Positions 6,247 through 12,459 of a stretch of 17,430 nucleotides of DNA are shown one piece after another (position 1 is the stretch's first letter; every line of letters begins with the position of its first letter). The stretch is from Sphingomonadales bacterium UBA6174. Lineage in GTDB: Bacteria; Pseudomonadota; Alphaproteobacteria; Sphingomonadales; Sphingomonadaceae. The notes below the pieces were generated by a model. It saw only the letters and a list, made by a program, of their open reading frames with translations, made no database searches and was not told where the DNA came from. The stretch is from the NCBI GenBank assembly GCA_002422945.1, contig DITW01000045.1:1-17430 (forward strand). The letters are read 5' to 3'. The position numbers and the translations under genes were made by a program.

Positions 6247-8046
6247 TTTTGGCAGATGCACCCGCCACAGGCGATAGGGCGTAGGCGTCGGCAAGGCGAC
6301 GGCCTCCAGCCAATTCGGGCTCTTGCCCGCCATCAGCTTCATATAAAAACCATCGGGGTTACGCGCCTTGTAGATTGTCGATTCCGGCATGCCCGGACAC
6401 ACCAGCACATAATCGACATGCCACCGGCCCGCGATCCGCTTTGCCTGTGTGCTGCTCCCCCGGAAAAACCGCATGACATCGACAATCGCCTTGCCATTGC
6501 GATGATAAGGACCGGCTATCGCACGATGATGGGTCATCGCGATCAGTCGGGGACCGAAATCGACATGGGTCAGGACCAGACCTGCGGGTAGCGGCGTCAA
6601 TTGACGGAGATATTTGGCAGACTGACATTCCCGATCGGCCTGCGCCACGGTGCGGGTAAATTGGCGGGATATTTTGCTGACTGGCTTGGCCGGCCATTGC
6701 TTTGCCAAATATTGAATGCCGAGACCCGATAGCAGCGCCAAAATCACCAGCGCCAATGGCAATCGCAACCAGAGTGTCAGGCGTCCTGCCCCTTTAATCA
6801 ACGCAGCAGCCAGCATCCCCGTTCCCAATATGCCGATCAACTGGGCCGATGCGGCGGCGCGCGTCTGCCAGAACAGCATCGCGACCGCGACCATCGACAT
6901 GATCGCCAAGCCCCGCCACCGGGCCGCCAAACGATCATCCTTTTCACGATACCAGCCAAGCCCCGCCCCGATCAGCCCGAAAATCGGCACAGTCATAATG
7001 CCGGAAATCGTCGGCCAATCGCGGGTCGTCACCGATTTGACCTCGCGGATATTTTCAAACCACAGGGTCCGCAACTCTGGCGTCAACCCTTCTGGCGAAC
7101 CAATGCAATGCGGAAACAGCAGCGCAAACAGCAGTGCAACCGGCATCGCGCACCCTGCCGCCAGCATCAGCCGCAGATATGGCCGCCGGTCTGCCACCAT
7201 CGATAGCAGGACCATCACCCCGCCGCCGCCCATCATCACCAGCAACCACACCGGCGACAATGCATCACATACTGCCAGACGATTGTCATGCGATGCAAAA
7301 ACCAGCCACATGATGAGCGCACCCACGCCCAAAGACAGGCCATGCATCCGCAGACGAACTGCCGACACCGCGCCCAAGCTCCAGTCGAATACCGCCAAGG
7401 CCGCCGCCAATAGCAGGAAATGCACGAATTCCAGCCCGATTGCCAATGACAAGGCGCTCGCAATGCCGACAGTCAACCCGCCGCGCCGCGACAAAGGGTC
7501 GGTCATCCCTGTTATTACCCATGCCAGCAGGGCCAATTGCCAACCATGATGGTCGATCCGCAACGGCATCCACATATACAACAGGTTCATCGACCCAAAG
7601 AGCATCAGCAGCCCCACCGGCCACCAGCTTCGCCCGATCTGTCGGCGCATCATCACCGCAAGGGCCGTCATCGCGACCAGCATCGGGATCATCGGGGCCA
7701 GGGTGACGGCGAATTGCCACGCCCTGAAACTGCCCATGAACAATGACGCCAGCAGATACAGCCCGGCAATCGGCAGATCTATCAGTCGCGACCAATGGAG
7801 ATTGGCGCCATCGGGCGGTGCCAGCCGATGCTGGCGCAGGTCAAACCAGCCCTGCCCGTTCAGCCAATCCCTTACTTGCAAATAGCGGAGATTATCGTCG
7901 GTATCGCCAAGGCCGAATTGCAGTATCGCGCCCCATTTGAAATAGATCATCCACGCCGCCAGCCCCAGCCAGCACAGCGCAAGGCCCAGCCACCAGCGGC
8001 GACCACCGATCAAATTATTCCAACCACCCGACTTTGGCTGCATCAT
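6244..8046 (-). CDS. Polytopic membrane protein, GT-C glycosyltransferase-like, function unknown
   Basis: A 600-residue integral membrane protein: a first helix (about 19-36), a loop with acidic residues in FGLGDTDDNLRY (45-54), many further helices to about residue 430, then a soluble C-terminal domain of some 150 residues. The architecture (acidic motif in the first outside loop, a second charged motif in RIDHHGWQ, an extracytoplasmic C-terminal domain) is like GT-C glycosyltransferases such as STT3/PMT relatives. The stretch RLAPPDGANLHWSRLIDLP looks like a conserved motif of a sphingomonad/rhizobial family I cannot name with certainty. A lipid-linked sugar transferase is inferred, not shown. 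Its ATG overlaps the stop of the upstream glycosylase gene (ATGA), so translation is coupled. The 3' end touches the SRP RNA gene. Confidence 0.75.
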   Translation of the reverse strand: MMQPKSGGWNNLIGGRRWWLGLALCWLGLAAWMIYFKWGAILQFGLGDTDDNLRYLQVRDWLNGQGWFDLRQHRLAPPDGANLHWSRLIDLPIAGLYLLASLFMGSFRAWQFAVTLAPMIPMLVAMTALAVMMRRQIGRSWWPVGLLMLFGSMNLLYMWMPLRIDHHGWQLALLAWVITGMTDPLSRRGGLTVGIASALSLAIGLEFVHFLLLAAALAVFDWSLGAVSAVRLRMHGLSLGVGALIMWLVFASHDNRLAVCDALSPVWLLVMMGGGGVMVLLSMVADRRPYLRLMLAAGCAMPVALLFALLFPHCIGSPEGLTPELRTLWFENIREVKSVTTRDWPTISGIMTVPIFGLIGAGLGWYREKDDRLAARWRGLAIMSMVAVAMLFWQTRAAASAQLIGILGTGMLAAALIKGAGRLTLWLRLPLALVILALLSGLGIQYLAKQWPAKPVSKISRQFTRTVAQADRECQSAKYLRQLTPLPAGLVLTHVDFGPRLIAMTHHRAIAGPYHRNGKAIVDVMRFFRGSSTQAKRIAGRWHVDYVLVCPGMPESTIYKARNPDGFYMKLMAGKSPNWLEAVALPTPTPYRLWRVHLPK

Positions 8047-8660
8047 ATCACCACGCTGTTATATTGATGCCACGCCAACAACGCGACCGCGCCACGATGC
8101 GGCCGCCAATTCTCGGCCATGGCGCGCGTCTCTGCCTCACTTGGGCGTTCGCTCATCCCGGCCCAGCGACCAGACTGAATCTGCACCGCCAGATCGCCCG
8201 CTGGCCAGATATCCGTCCTTCCTTCGGCAAACAGCAAATAAATCTCCGCCGACCAGCGCCCAATCCCCTTGATCCGCACCAGCTCGGCGATCGCCGCTTC
8301 ATCGTCGCTCGGCAGGGCGTGGAGATCGACCTCGCCCGATTCTACGAGCATCGCCAGCGACTGCACATAGCCAATCTTCTGCCGGCTCAATCCACAACCG
8401 CGCAAATCCTCAACGCTTTGCGCGAGCAATGCCCCGGGACCAGCGCCCGGCCCCACGAGATTTTCCAGCCGGTGCCAAACAGCCGCAGCCGCATGGACGC
8501 TGACTTGCTGGCCCAAGATTGTCCGTAACAGGGTTTCATATCCTGCGGGCCGTATCCGCGCCGCAGGATAGCCGATATCAGCGATGATCTGCGCCAAGAT
8601 CGGGTCACGATCCGCCACAGCATCCAGCGATGTTCTGATGTCGTCTTGCGACAGGCTCAT
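8043..8660 (-). CDS. DNA-3-methyladenine glycosylase II family protein (AlkA-like)
   Basis: A 205-residue base-excision-repair glycosylase of the HhH-GPD superfamily, which removes alkylated purines from DNA. Visible features are the N-terminal helix with TLLRTILGQQVSVHAA (43-58), the helix-hairpin-helix LVRIKGIGRWSAEIYLL (127-143), and the catalytic aspartate in WPAGDLAVQ (D156), equivalent to the AlkA FPxDD region. The length fits the short form lacking the N-terminal AlkA domain. The start has a good AGGAAG ribosome binding site. The gene is divergent from the ferredoxin at 8743 and overlaps by 4 bp the membrane protein gene that follows. The pairing with a membrane protein has no obvious functional logic. 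Confidence 0.9.
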   Translation of the reverse strand: MSLSQDDIRTSLDAVADRDPILAQIIADIGYPAARIRPAGYETLLRTILGQQVSVHAAAAVWHRLENLVGPGAGPGALLAQSVEDLRGCGLSRQKIGYVQSLAMLVESGEVDLHALPSDDEAAIAELVRIKGIGRWSAEIYLLFAEGRTDIWPAGDLAVQIQSGRWAGMSERPSEAETRAMAENWRPHRGAVALLAWHQYNSVVI

Positions 8661-8742
8661 GGCGCTTCCTGCTTGATTTGTAGACCCGTCGAGGCCATAG
8701 CCCAGCCATTACGAGGAATGCCTCAGAAGGGAGCAATCATCA

Positions 8743-9060
8743 ATGACAAAAGTAACCATCGTAAAGCGTGACGGTAGCGAACAGCAGGTTGATGCAGATA
8801 ATGGCGTCAGCATCATGGAAGCCATTCGCGACAATGGTGTGGACGAACTGCTGGCCCTGTGCGGCGGCTGCTGCTCTTGCGCCACCTGCCATGTCTATGT
8901 CGACCCGGCATTTGCCGATGCGATTCCGGCGATGACCGAAGATGAAAACGACCTGCTCGACAGCTCGGACCATCGCAACGAACTTTCGCGCCTGTCCTGC
9001 CAGCTTAAGGTAACGGACGCGCTTGAAGGCCTGCGCGTCACCATCGCACCGGAAGATTGA
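8743..9060 (+). CDS. [2Fe-2S] ferredoxin, adrenodoxin type
   Basis: A 105-residue electron-transfer protein. Cluster ligands are C40, C46, C49 and C86, with the C-x5-C-x2-C-x36-C spacing of adrenodoxin/Isc/P450-type ferredoxins. CATCHVYVDP and the acidic stretch MTEDENDLLD (64-73), which contacts redox partners in the family, are clear. It carries two extra cysteines inside the loop (C43 and C44, CGGCCSC). The start has an AGAAGGGAG ribosome binding site. It stands alone, with no P450 or reductase gene in the window, so its partner is unknown; ferredoxins of this kind often serve P450 or Rieske oxygenase systems. A second ferredoxin at 12124 is more Isc-like and has a biosynthetic context, so the two are probably not redundant. 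Confidence 0.93.
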   Translation: MTKVTIVKRDGSEQQVDADNGVSIMEAIRDNGVDELLALCGGCCSCATCHVYVDPAFADAIPAMTEDENDLLDSSDHRNELSRLSCQLKVTDALEGLRVTIAPED

Positions 9061-9076
9061 TTGCCCTTTCTGCCCC

Positions 9077-9253
9077 TTATGTTGGCAGGCCGATAATCAA
9101 GACATTCAATAATAACACCAGCGCGGCAGCCAACATCAGGATGCCGCGCTGTTTGTTTTGGCGGCGCATGACATTAATGCCGCCCCAGATCAGCACCGCA
9201 ATGGCAATCATGGCGATGGATAATGCGGCGGGCAGCAATTCCTGAGCGAGCAT
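9077..9253 (-). CDS. Small two-helix membrane protein, 58 residues
   Basis: Unrecognised small protein. The reading begins MLAQELLPAALSIAMIAIAV and ends VLLLNVLIIGLPT. It has two hydrophobic helices (about 7-28 and 38-56) joined by a short basic loop NVMRRQNKQRG, which predicts both ends outside and the loop in the cytoplasm. A GGAGACAGG ribosome binding site stands 5 nt from the ATG, and the stop lies 16 bp past the ferredoxin stop on the other strand. Support is the coherent hydrophobic/basic pattern, the ribosome binding site and the neat fit between convergent and divergent genes. The opposite strand has a 62-codon frame without such a pattern. Function unknown. Confidence 0.68.
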   Translation of the reverse strand: MLAQELLPAALSIAMIAIAVLIWGGINVMRRQNKQRGILMLAAALVLLLNVLIIGLPT

Positions 9254-9331
9254 AAAAACCTGTCTCCAATCGGATAATATTCAGCCCATCGGTTTTTTTA
9301 TCACCTTGGCCGCTGACAACGATTCGCATTC

Positions 9332-9360
9332 TTTACAAGCGATCCGCGTAAATCTATAGG
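9332..9360 (+). promoter_or_regulatory. Sigma70-like promoter of the decarboxylase gene
   Basis: TTTACA (9332-9337) and TATAGG (9355-9360) are separated by exactly 17 bp. Transcription would begin near 9367, giving a leader of about 73 nt that contains the structured element at 9375-9437. Confidence 0.55.
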
Positions 9361-9374
9361 GTGCGCCGCTGCCC

Positions 9375-9437
9375 CAAGGGGACTTCCAATAACCGTAAGG
9401 CAGCCTTTGTTGAACTACACCCCTTGGAGGTCCCTTG
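9375..9437 (+). promoter_or_regulatory. Structured leader covering the ribosome binding site of the decarboxylase; candidate speF-type RNA element
   Basis: Bases 9375-9389 can pair with 9424-9437: 14 base pairs with a single bulged G (9381) and one G-U pair. The Shine-Dalgarno GGAGG (9426-9430) is entirely inside the stem. The 34-nt loop holds a short AAGG-CAG-CCTT hairpin. A cis-regulatory RNA family called speF is known upstream of alphaproteobacterial ornithine decarboxylase genes; membership here is inferred from gene context, not from an alignment. Confidence 0.55.
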
Positions 9438-9439
9438 AA

Positions 9440-10633
9440 TTGCACAAGCATCATAACGCGCTGGGGCTAGCTGCCGCCCTGCAACCGGTTCTGCCGGTTA
9501 CGCTTATTCGACCGCATGCTGCACAGCGTGCTGCCCGATTCTTCGTGGAGAATTTTCAGGGTAGCTCCTTTTATGCGATCAAAGCGAATCCATCTCCTGA
9601 ACTGCTGAAGCTCCTTTGGGCGGAAGGCGTGACGAATTATGACGTCGCCTCTATCGGCGAAGTCCGTCTTGTCGCGACCCATCTCCCAGAGGCGAAGCTC
9701 GCGTTCATGAACCCGGTCAAGGCCGAAGAAGCGATTCGTGAGGCGTATTTCCTCCACAATGTGCGCATCTTCTCGCTCGACAGCATGGAAGAGCTGGAAA
9801 AAATCTCCCGCGCCACCGACAATGCGACCGATTTGTCGCTCTGCGTCCGGCTGCGCGTATCGTCGGAATATAGCGAACTCAGCCTTGCCTCGAAATTCGG
9901 GATCGAGGCGGATCGCGCCGCCGATCTGTTGATGGCCACCCGTCAGGTCGCCGATGCACTCGGCATCTGCTTCCATGTCGGCAGTCAGGCGATGACCCCC
10001 AAGGCCTATGTCAAGGCGATGGAACAGGTGCGTTCGGCGATTGTCTCGGCAGGCGTCACCGTGGACATCATCGATGTCGGCGGCGGCTTCCCGTCCTGCT
10101 ATCCAGGCCGCGAGGCCTATGACCTCCAGCCCTATTTCGACGCCATTCATGCTGGTTTTGAAGAGCTGCCCGTCAGCTATTCCGCCGAATTGTGGTGCGA
10201 ACCGGGCCGCGCCCTGTCCGCAGAATACAGCTCGCTGATCGTGCGGGTAGAACGTCGTCGCGGCGATGAACTGTACATCAACGATGGCGCTTATGGCGCG
10301 TTGTTCGATGCCGCTCATGTCGATTGGCGCTTTCCCGTGCAGTTGCTGCGCCAGCAGGAATCGCGCACGCAGGATATGGCCTTCAGCTTCTATGGCCCAA
10401 CCTGTGACGACAGCGATTACATGGCCGGGCCGTTCATGCTCCCCGCCGATGTGAAAGTGGGCGACTATATCGAAATCGGCATGCTCGGCGCTTATGGCTG
10501 CGCAATGCGGACTGCGTTCAACGGTTTCGGCAATGGCGCAACCCATGTCGTGACGGATGAACCGATGGCCACGCTCTATGGCGATATCGAAATCGCGGCC
10601 AAGCGCCCGTCGTCGAACGTCGTCAAGCTGTAA
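9440..10633 (+). CDS. Type III PLP-dependent decarboxylase, ornithine (or lysine/ornithine) decarboxylase
   Basis: A cytoplasmic enzyme of the eukaryotic-type, alanine-racemase-fold ornithine decarboxylase family, making putrescine (or cadaverine) with CO2 release. The PLP lysine is in FYAIKANP (K48). The glycine loop is VGGGFPS, the phosphate-binding CEPGR follows, the catalytic cysteine is in GPTCDDSDYM, and GAYG is near the C-terminus. The 397 residues match the family. I place the start at the TTG of LHKHHNALG: it has an ideal GGAGG 9 nt upstream and gives the MHKHH-like beginning I associate with homologues. The upstream TTG at 9407 would add 11 residues and put the ribosome binding site inside the gene. 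It is followed after a hairpin by the deoxyhypusine-synthase-like gene. Substrate choice between ornithine and lysine cannot be read from sequence alone. Confidence 0.92.
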   Translation: MHKHHNALGLAAALQPVLPVTLIRPHAAQRAARFFVENFQGSSFYAIKANPSPELLKLLWAEGVTNYDVASIGEVRLVATHLPEAKLAFMNPVKAEEAIREAYFLHNVRIFSLDSMEELEKISRATDNATDLSLCVRLRVSSEYSELSLASKFGIEADRAADLLMATRQVADALGICFHVGSQAMTPKAYVKAMEQVRSAIVSAGVTVDIIDVGGGFPSCYPGREAYDLQPYFDAIHAGFEELPVSYSAELWCEPGRALSAEYSSLIVRVERRRGDELYINDGAYGALFDAAHVDWRFPVQLLRQQESRTQDMAFSFYGPTCDDSDYMAGPFMLPADVKVGDYIEIGMLGAYGCAMRTAFNGFGNGATHVVTDEPMATLYGDIEIAAKRPSSNVVKL

Positions 10634-10658
10634 CCAACCCTTATTATCAATGATCCTG

Positions 10659-10693
10659 CCCCCCTCTCGCTTGCGGGAGGGGGATGTTTTTTT
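10659..10693 (+). terminator. Terminator-like hairpin between decarboxylase and DHS-like genes
   Basis: An 11-bp stem from CCCCCTCTCGC (10660-10670) to GCGGGAGGGGG (10673-10683), closed by a very tight loop, is followed by ATG and seven T residues (10687-10693). The T-run ends exactly at the GGAGG ribosome binding site of the next gene. It could be a full terminator, or a partial one setting the ratio of the two enzymes. Confidence 0.6.
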
Positions 10694-10705
10694 GGAGGCC
10701 CAATA

Positions 10706-11758
10706 ATGACGACCCCCCAGATCGACGCCCAGCGCAAGGCGGAACTGCTGTCCACTTTGGTCGAACATATCGACATCAAGAGCTTCGATGCCCGTCCGAT
10801 CATCGACGGCATGGCTAAGATGAGCTTCACCTCGCGCGATCTCGCCCGCGCCACCAACATCTATAACCAGATGTTGCAAGACCCGGATTGCTCGATCTTC
10901 CTCGTGATCGCCGGTTCGACCTCGGCGGGCGGCTGCATGGATCTTTATGCGGAACTGCTGCGCAACAACATGATTGATGGCATTGTCGCCACCGGCGCGA
11001 CTATCGTCGACATGGATTTCTTCGAAGGCCTTGGCCACAAGCATTATCAGGCACTGGAAGTGCCGGACGATGATACGCTGCGCTCGCTGCTGATCGACCG
11101 TATCTATGATACCTATATTGACGAAGAACAGCTTCAGGATTGCGACTTCACGATCAACAAGATCGCGAACGAGCTGGAACCGAAAGCCTATTCCAGCCGC
11201 GCCTTCATCCGCGAAATGGGCCGCTATCTGTCGGAACATGGCAAGAAGGACAACAGCCTCGTCAAGCTCGCTTATGAGCATGATGTGCCGATCTTCTGCC
11301 CGGCATTTGTCGATTCTTCGGCGGGTTTCGGCCTCGTCAAGCATCAGGTCGACCGCGCGAAAGAAGGCAAGCCTTATCTGATGATCGACGCGGTCGCGGA
11401 CTTCCGCGAACTGACCGACATCAAGATCAAGGCAGGCACCACCGGCCTGTTGATGGTCGGCGGCGGCGTGCCGAAGAACTTCATTCAGGACACCGTCGTC
11501 TGCGCCGAAATCCTCGGCCATGATGATGTGCAGGTCCATAAATATGCGGTGCAGATCACTGTCGCCGATGTGCGCGATGGCGCGTGCTCGTCCTCGACGC
11601 TGCAAGAAGCCGCCAGCTGGGGCAAGGTCAACACCGGCATCGAACAGATGGTCTTCGCCGAAGCCGGTTCGGTCATGCCGCTCTTGGCCTCCGACGCCTA
11701 TCATCGTGGCTATTGGAAGAACCGCGCCAAGCGTAGCTGGGGTGCGATCTTCGACTGA
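10706..11758 (+). CDS. Deoxyhypusine-synthase-like protein, possible homospermidine synthase
   Basis: A 350-residue NAD-dependent enzyme of the deoxyhypusine synthase fold. In eukaryotes and archaea the family transfers an aminobutyl group from spermidine to a lysine of eIF5A; related enzymes transfer it to putrescine, giving homospermidine. Family features are the N-terminal SFTSRDLARATNIYNQML, the Rossmann-type IAGSTSAGGCMD (69-80), MVGGGVPKNFI, and QEAASWGKV, where K307 matches the catalytic lysine of the family's SWGK motif. The ribosome binding site is GGAGG, 7 nt from the ATG. Bacteria have no eIF5A, so the protein substrate must differ or be absent. The adjoining decarboxylase would supply putrescine, which favours a polyamine product. 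A strong terminator follows, so the two genes form the whole block. Confidence 0.88.
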   Translation: MTTPQIDAQRKAELLSTLVEHIDIKSFDARPIIDGMAKMSFTSRDLARATNIYNQMLQDPDCSIFLVIAGSTSAGGCMDLYAELLRNNMIDGIVATGATIVDMDFFEGLGHKHYQALEVPDDDTLRSLLIDRIYDTYIDEEQLQDCDFTINKIANELEPKAYSSRAFIREMGRYLSEHGKKDNSLVKLAYEHDVPIFCPAFVDSSAGFGLVKHQVDRAKEGKPYLMIDAVADFRELTDIKIKAGTTGLLMVGGGVPKNFIQDTVVCAEILGHDDVQVHKYAVQITVADVRDGACSSSTLQEAASWGKVNTGIEQMVFAEAGSVMPLLASDAYHRGYWKNRAKRSWGAIFD

Positions 11759-11775
11759 TCGCTAACCTTATGTGC

Positions 11776-11815
11776 AATAAAAAAGCCGGGCCTTAACGGG
11801 TCCGGCTTTTTTATT
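11776..11815 (+). terminator. Strong bidirectional intrinsic terminator after the polyamine genes
   Basis: A 17-bp stem (11776-11792 with 11799-11815, one G-T pair) with loop TTAACG. It is GC-rich at the top (GCCGG) with an A-run on the left and six T residues on the right. It begins 17 bp after the DHS-like stop. Confidence 0.9.
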
Positions 11816-12123
11816 GCTGTGCAGGTAATGTGTATCGCTGAGAGCTAGTGTTTCCTACCCGCCTTGCTTAGCAACGCCCGCCCTCTTTATCCTTCACCCT
11901 GCCCCTAGCTTCGTCATGCTGAACTTGTTTCAGCATCTATCGCAGGTCTGGTGATTGATCCTGAAACAAGTTCAGGATGACGATGGGGGGGATGGTGATG
12001 GCGATAACGGTGGCCATGGCAACCGCGACAATAACCGCAACAGCGGCAATGAACGAGACTTGCAACCCATCAGGGTCTAGGCTTATCGAAAAGCCACTTT
12101 CAAAGCGCGATCGCAGAAGAAAC
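11816..12123. other. Intergenic region without a supported gene
   Basis: About 300 bp between the polyamine terminator and the end of the ferredoxin gene. It holds the palindromic element at 11912-11982. That is followed by a low-complexity GATGGC/AAC-rich stretch (11982-12060), which on the plus strand can be read as a Gly/Asp/Asn-rich tail of about 41 codons ending at a TAG. No ribosome binding site or family supports a gene. Confidence 0.5.
11912..11982. repeat. Intergenic palindromic (REP-like) element with two hairpin arms
   Basis: Two 26-bp arms (11912-11937 and 11957-11982) are inverted copies differing at just two positions, with a 19-bp spacer. Each arm also folds on itself (GCTGAA-TTCAGC on the left, CCTGAA-TTCAGG on the right). 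The two differences are compensatory within each arm, so the small hairpins stay perfect. Dispersed copies of such elements are common in sphingomonad intergenic DNA, to my recollection. Confidence 0.75.
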
Positions 12124-12459
12124 CTATCGCCCCTGCATATTGCGCACGACCGACGGAATGCGCACAGTCAGGCGATCCCATGATCCATCGATCATTATCT
12201 GACAGGCAAGGCGGCTGGTGCGAGTCACGCCAGCGGCAAAGTCCAACATATCTTCTTCCGACTCAGTCGCCGGGGGCAATTTGGCAAAATCTTCATCCGA
12301 TATAATGACATGGCAGGTCGAACAGGCCATCTGGCCCTCGCATGTCCCTTCCAGCGGCTGCCCGCTATTTTGCGCCAGCGTCAGGAGATTGTCCCCATCC
12401 ACCGCATTTACCACGGTTTTATCGGTGCCATTAATGGCGATGAAGCTGATTTCGGTCAT
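12124..12459 (-). CDS. fdx: Isc-type [2Fe-2S] ferredoxin
   Basis: A 111-residue adrenodoxin-type ferredoxin: C40, C46, C49 and C86 (GTCEGQMACSTCHVII, RLACQ) with C-x5-C-x2-C-x36-C spacing, and the acidic ESEEDMLDF helix used for partner docking. C-terminal NMQGR resembles the tail of this family. The start is the ATG at 12459, whose ATGA overlaps the stop of the upstream cysteine desulfurase; GTGGGG precedes it. A GTG at 12468 is in frame but would overlap more. Being third in an operon after two cysteine desulfurases points to a role in Fe-S cluster assembly, supplying electrons as Fdx does for IscS/IscU in other bacteria. Context distinguishes it from the ferredoxin at 8743. Confidence 0.9.
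   Translation of the reverse strand: MTEISFIAINGTDKTVVNAVDGDNLLTLAQNSGQPLEGTCEGQMACSTCHVIISDEDFAKLPPATESEEDMLDFAAGVTRTSRLACQIMIDGSWDRLTVRIPSVVRNMQGR

Noticed and set aside
6035..6313. N-terminal extension of the MerC-like gene
   Set aside because: It would translate through the SRP RNA gene and the putative promoter/Zur site; the family starts close to residue 1 of the 6034 start.
9057..9245. A 62-codon plus-strand frame overlapping the ferredoxin stop
   Set aside because: No ribosome binding site and no coherent pattern; the opposite strand encodes the better-supported two-helix protein.
9467..11704. A 745-codon open frame on the minus strand opposite the decarboxylase and DHS-like genes
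   Set aside because: It is the antisense of two well-recognised genes, crosses their intergenic terminator, and its protein has no family wording. It is a typical shadow in GC-rich DNA.
11977..12183. A 68-codon plus-strand frame starting in the palindromic element
   Set aside because: No ribosome binding site, begins inside the repeat, overlaps the end of the ferredoxin gene, and the sequence is low-complexity Met/Ala/Thr from GATGGC-like repeats.
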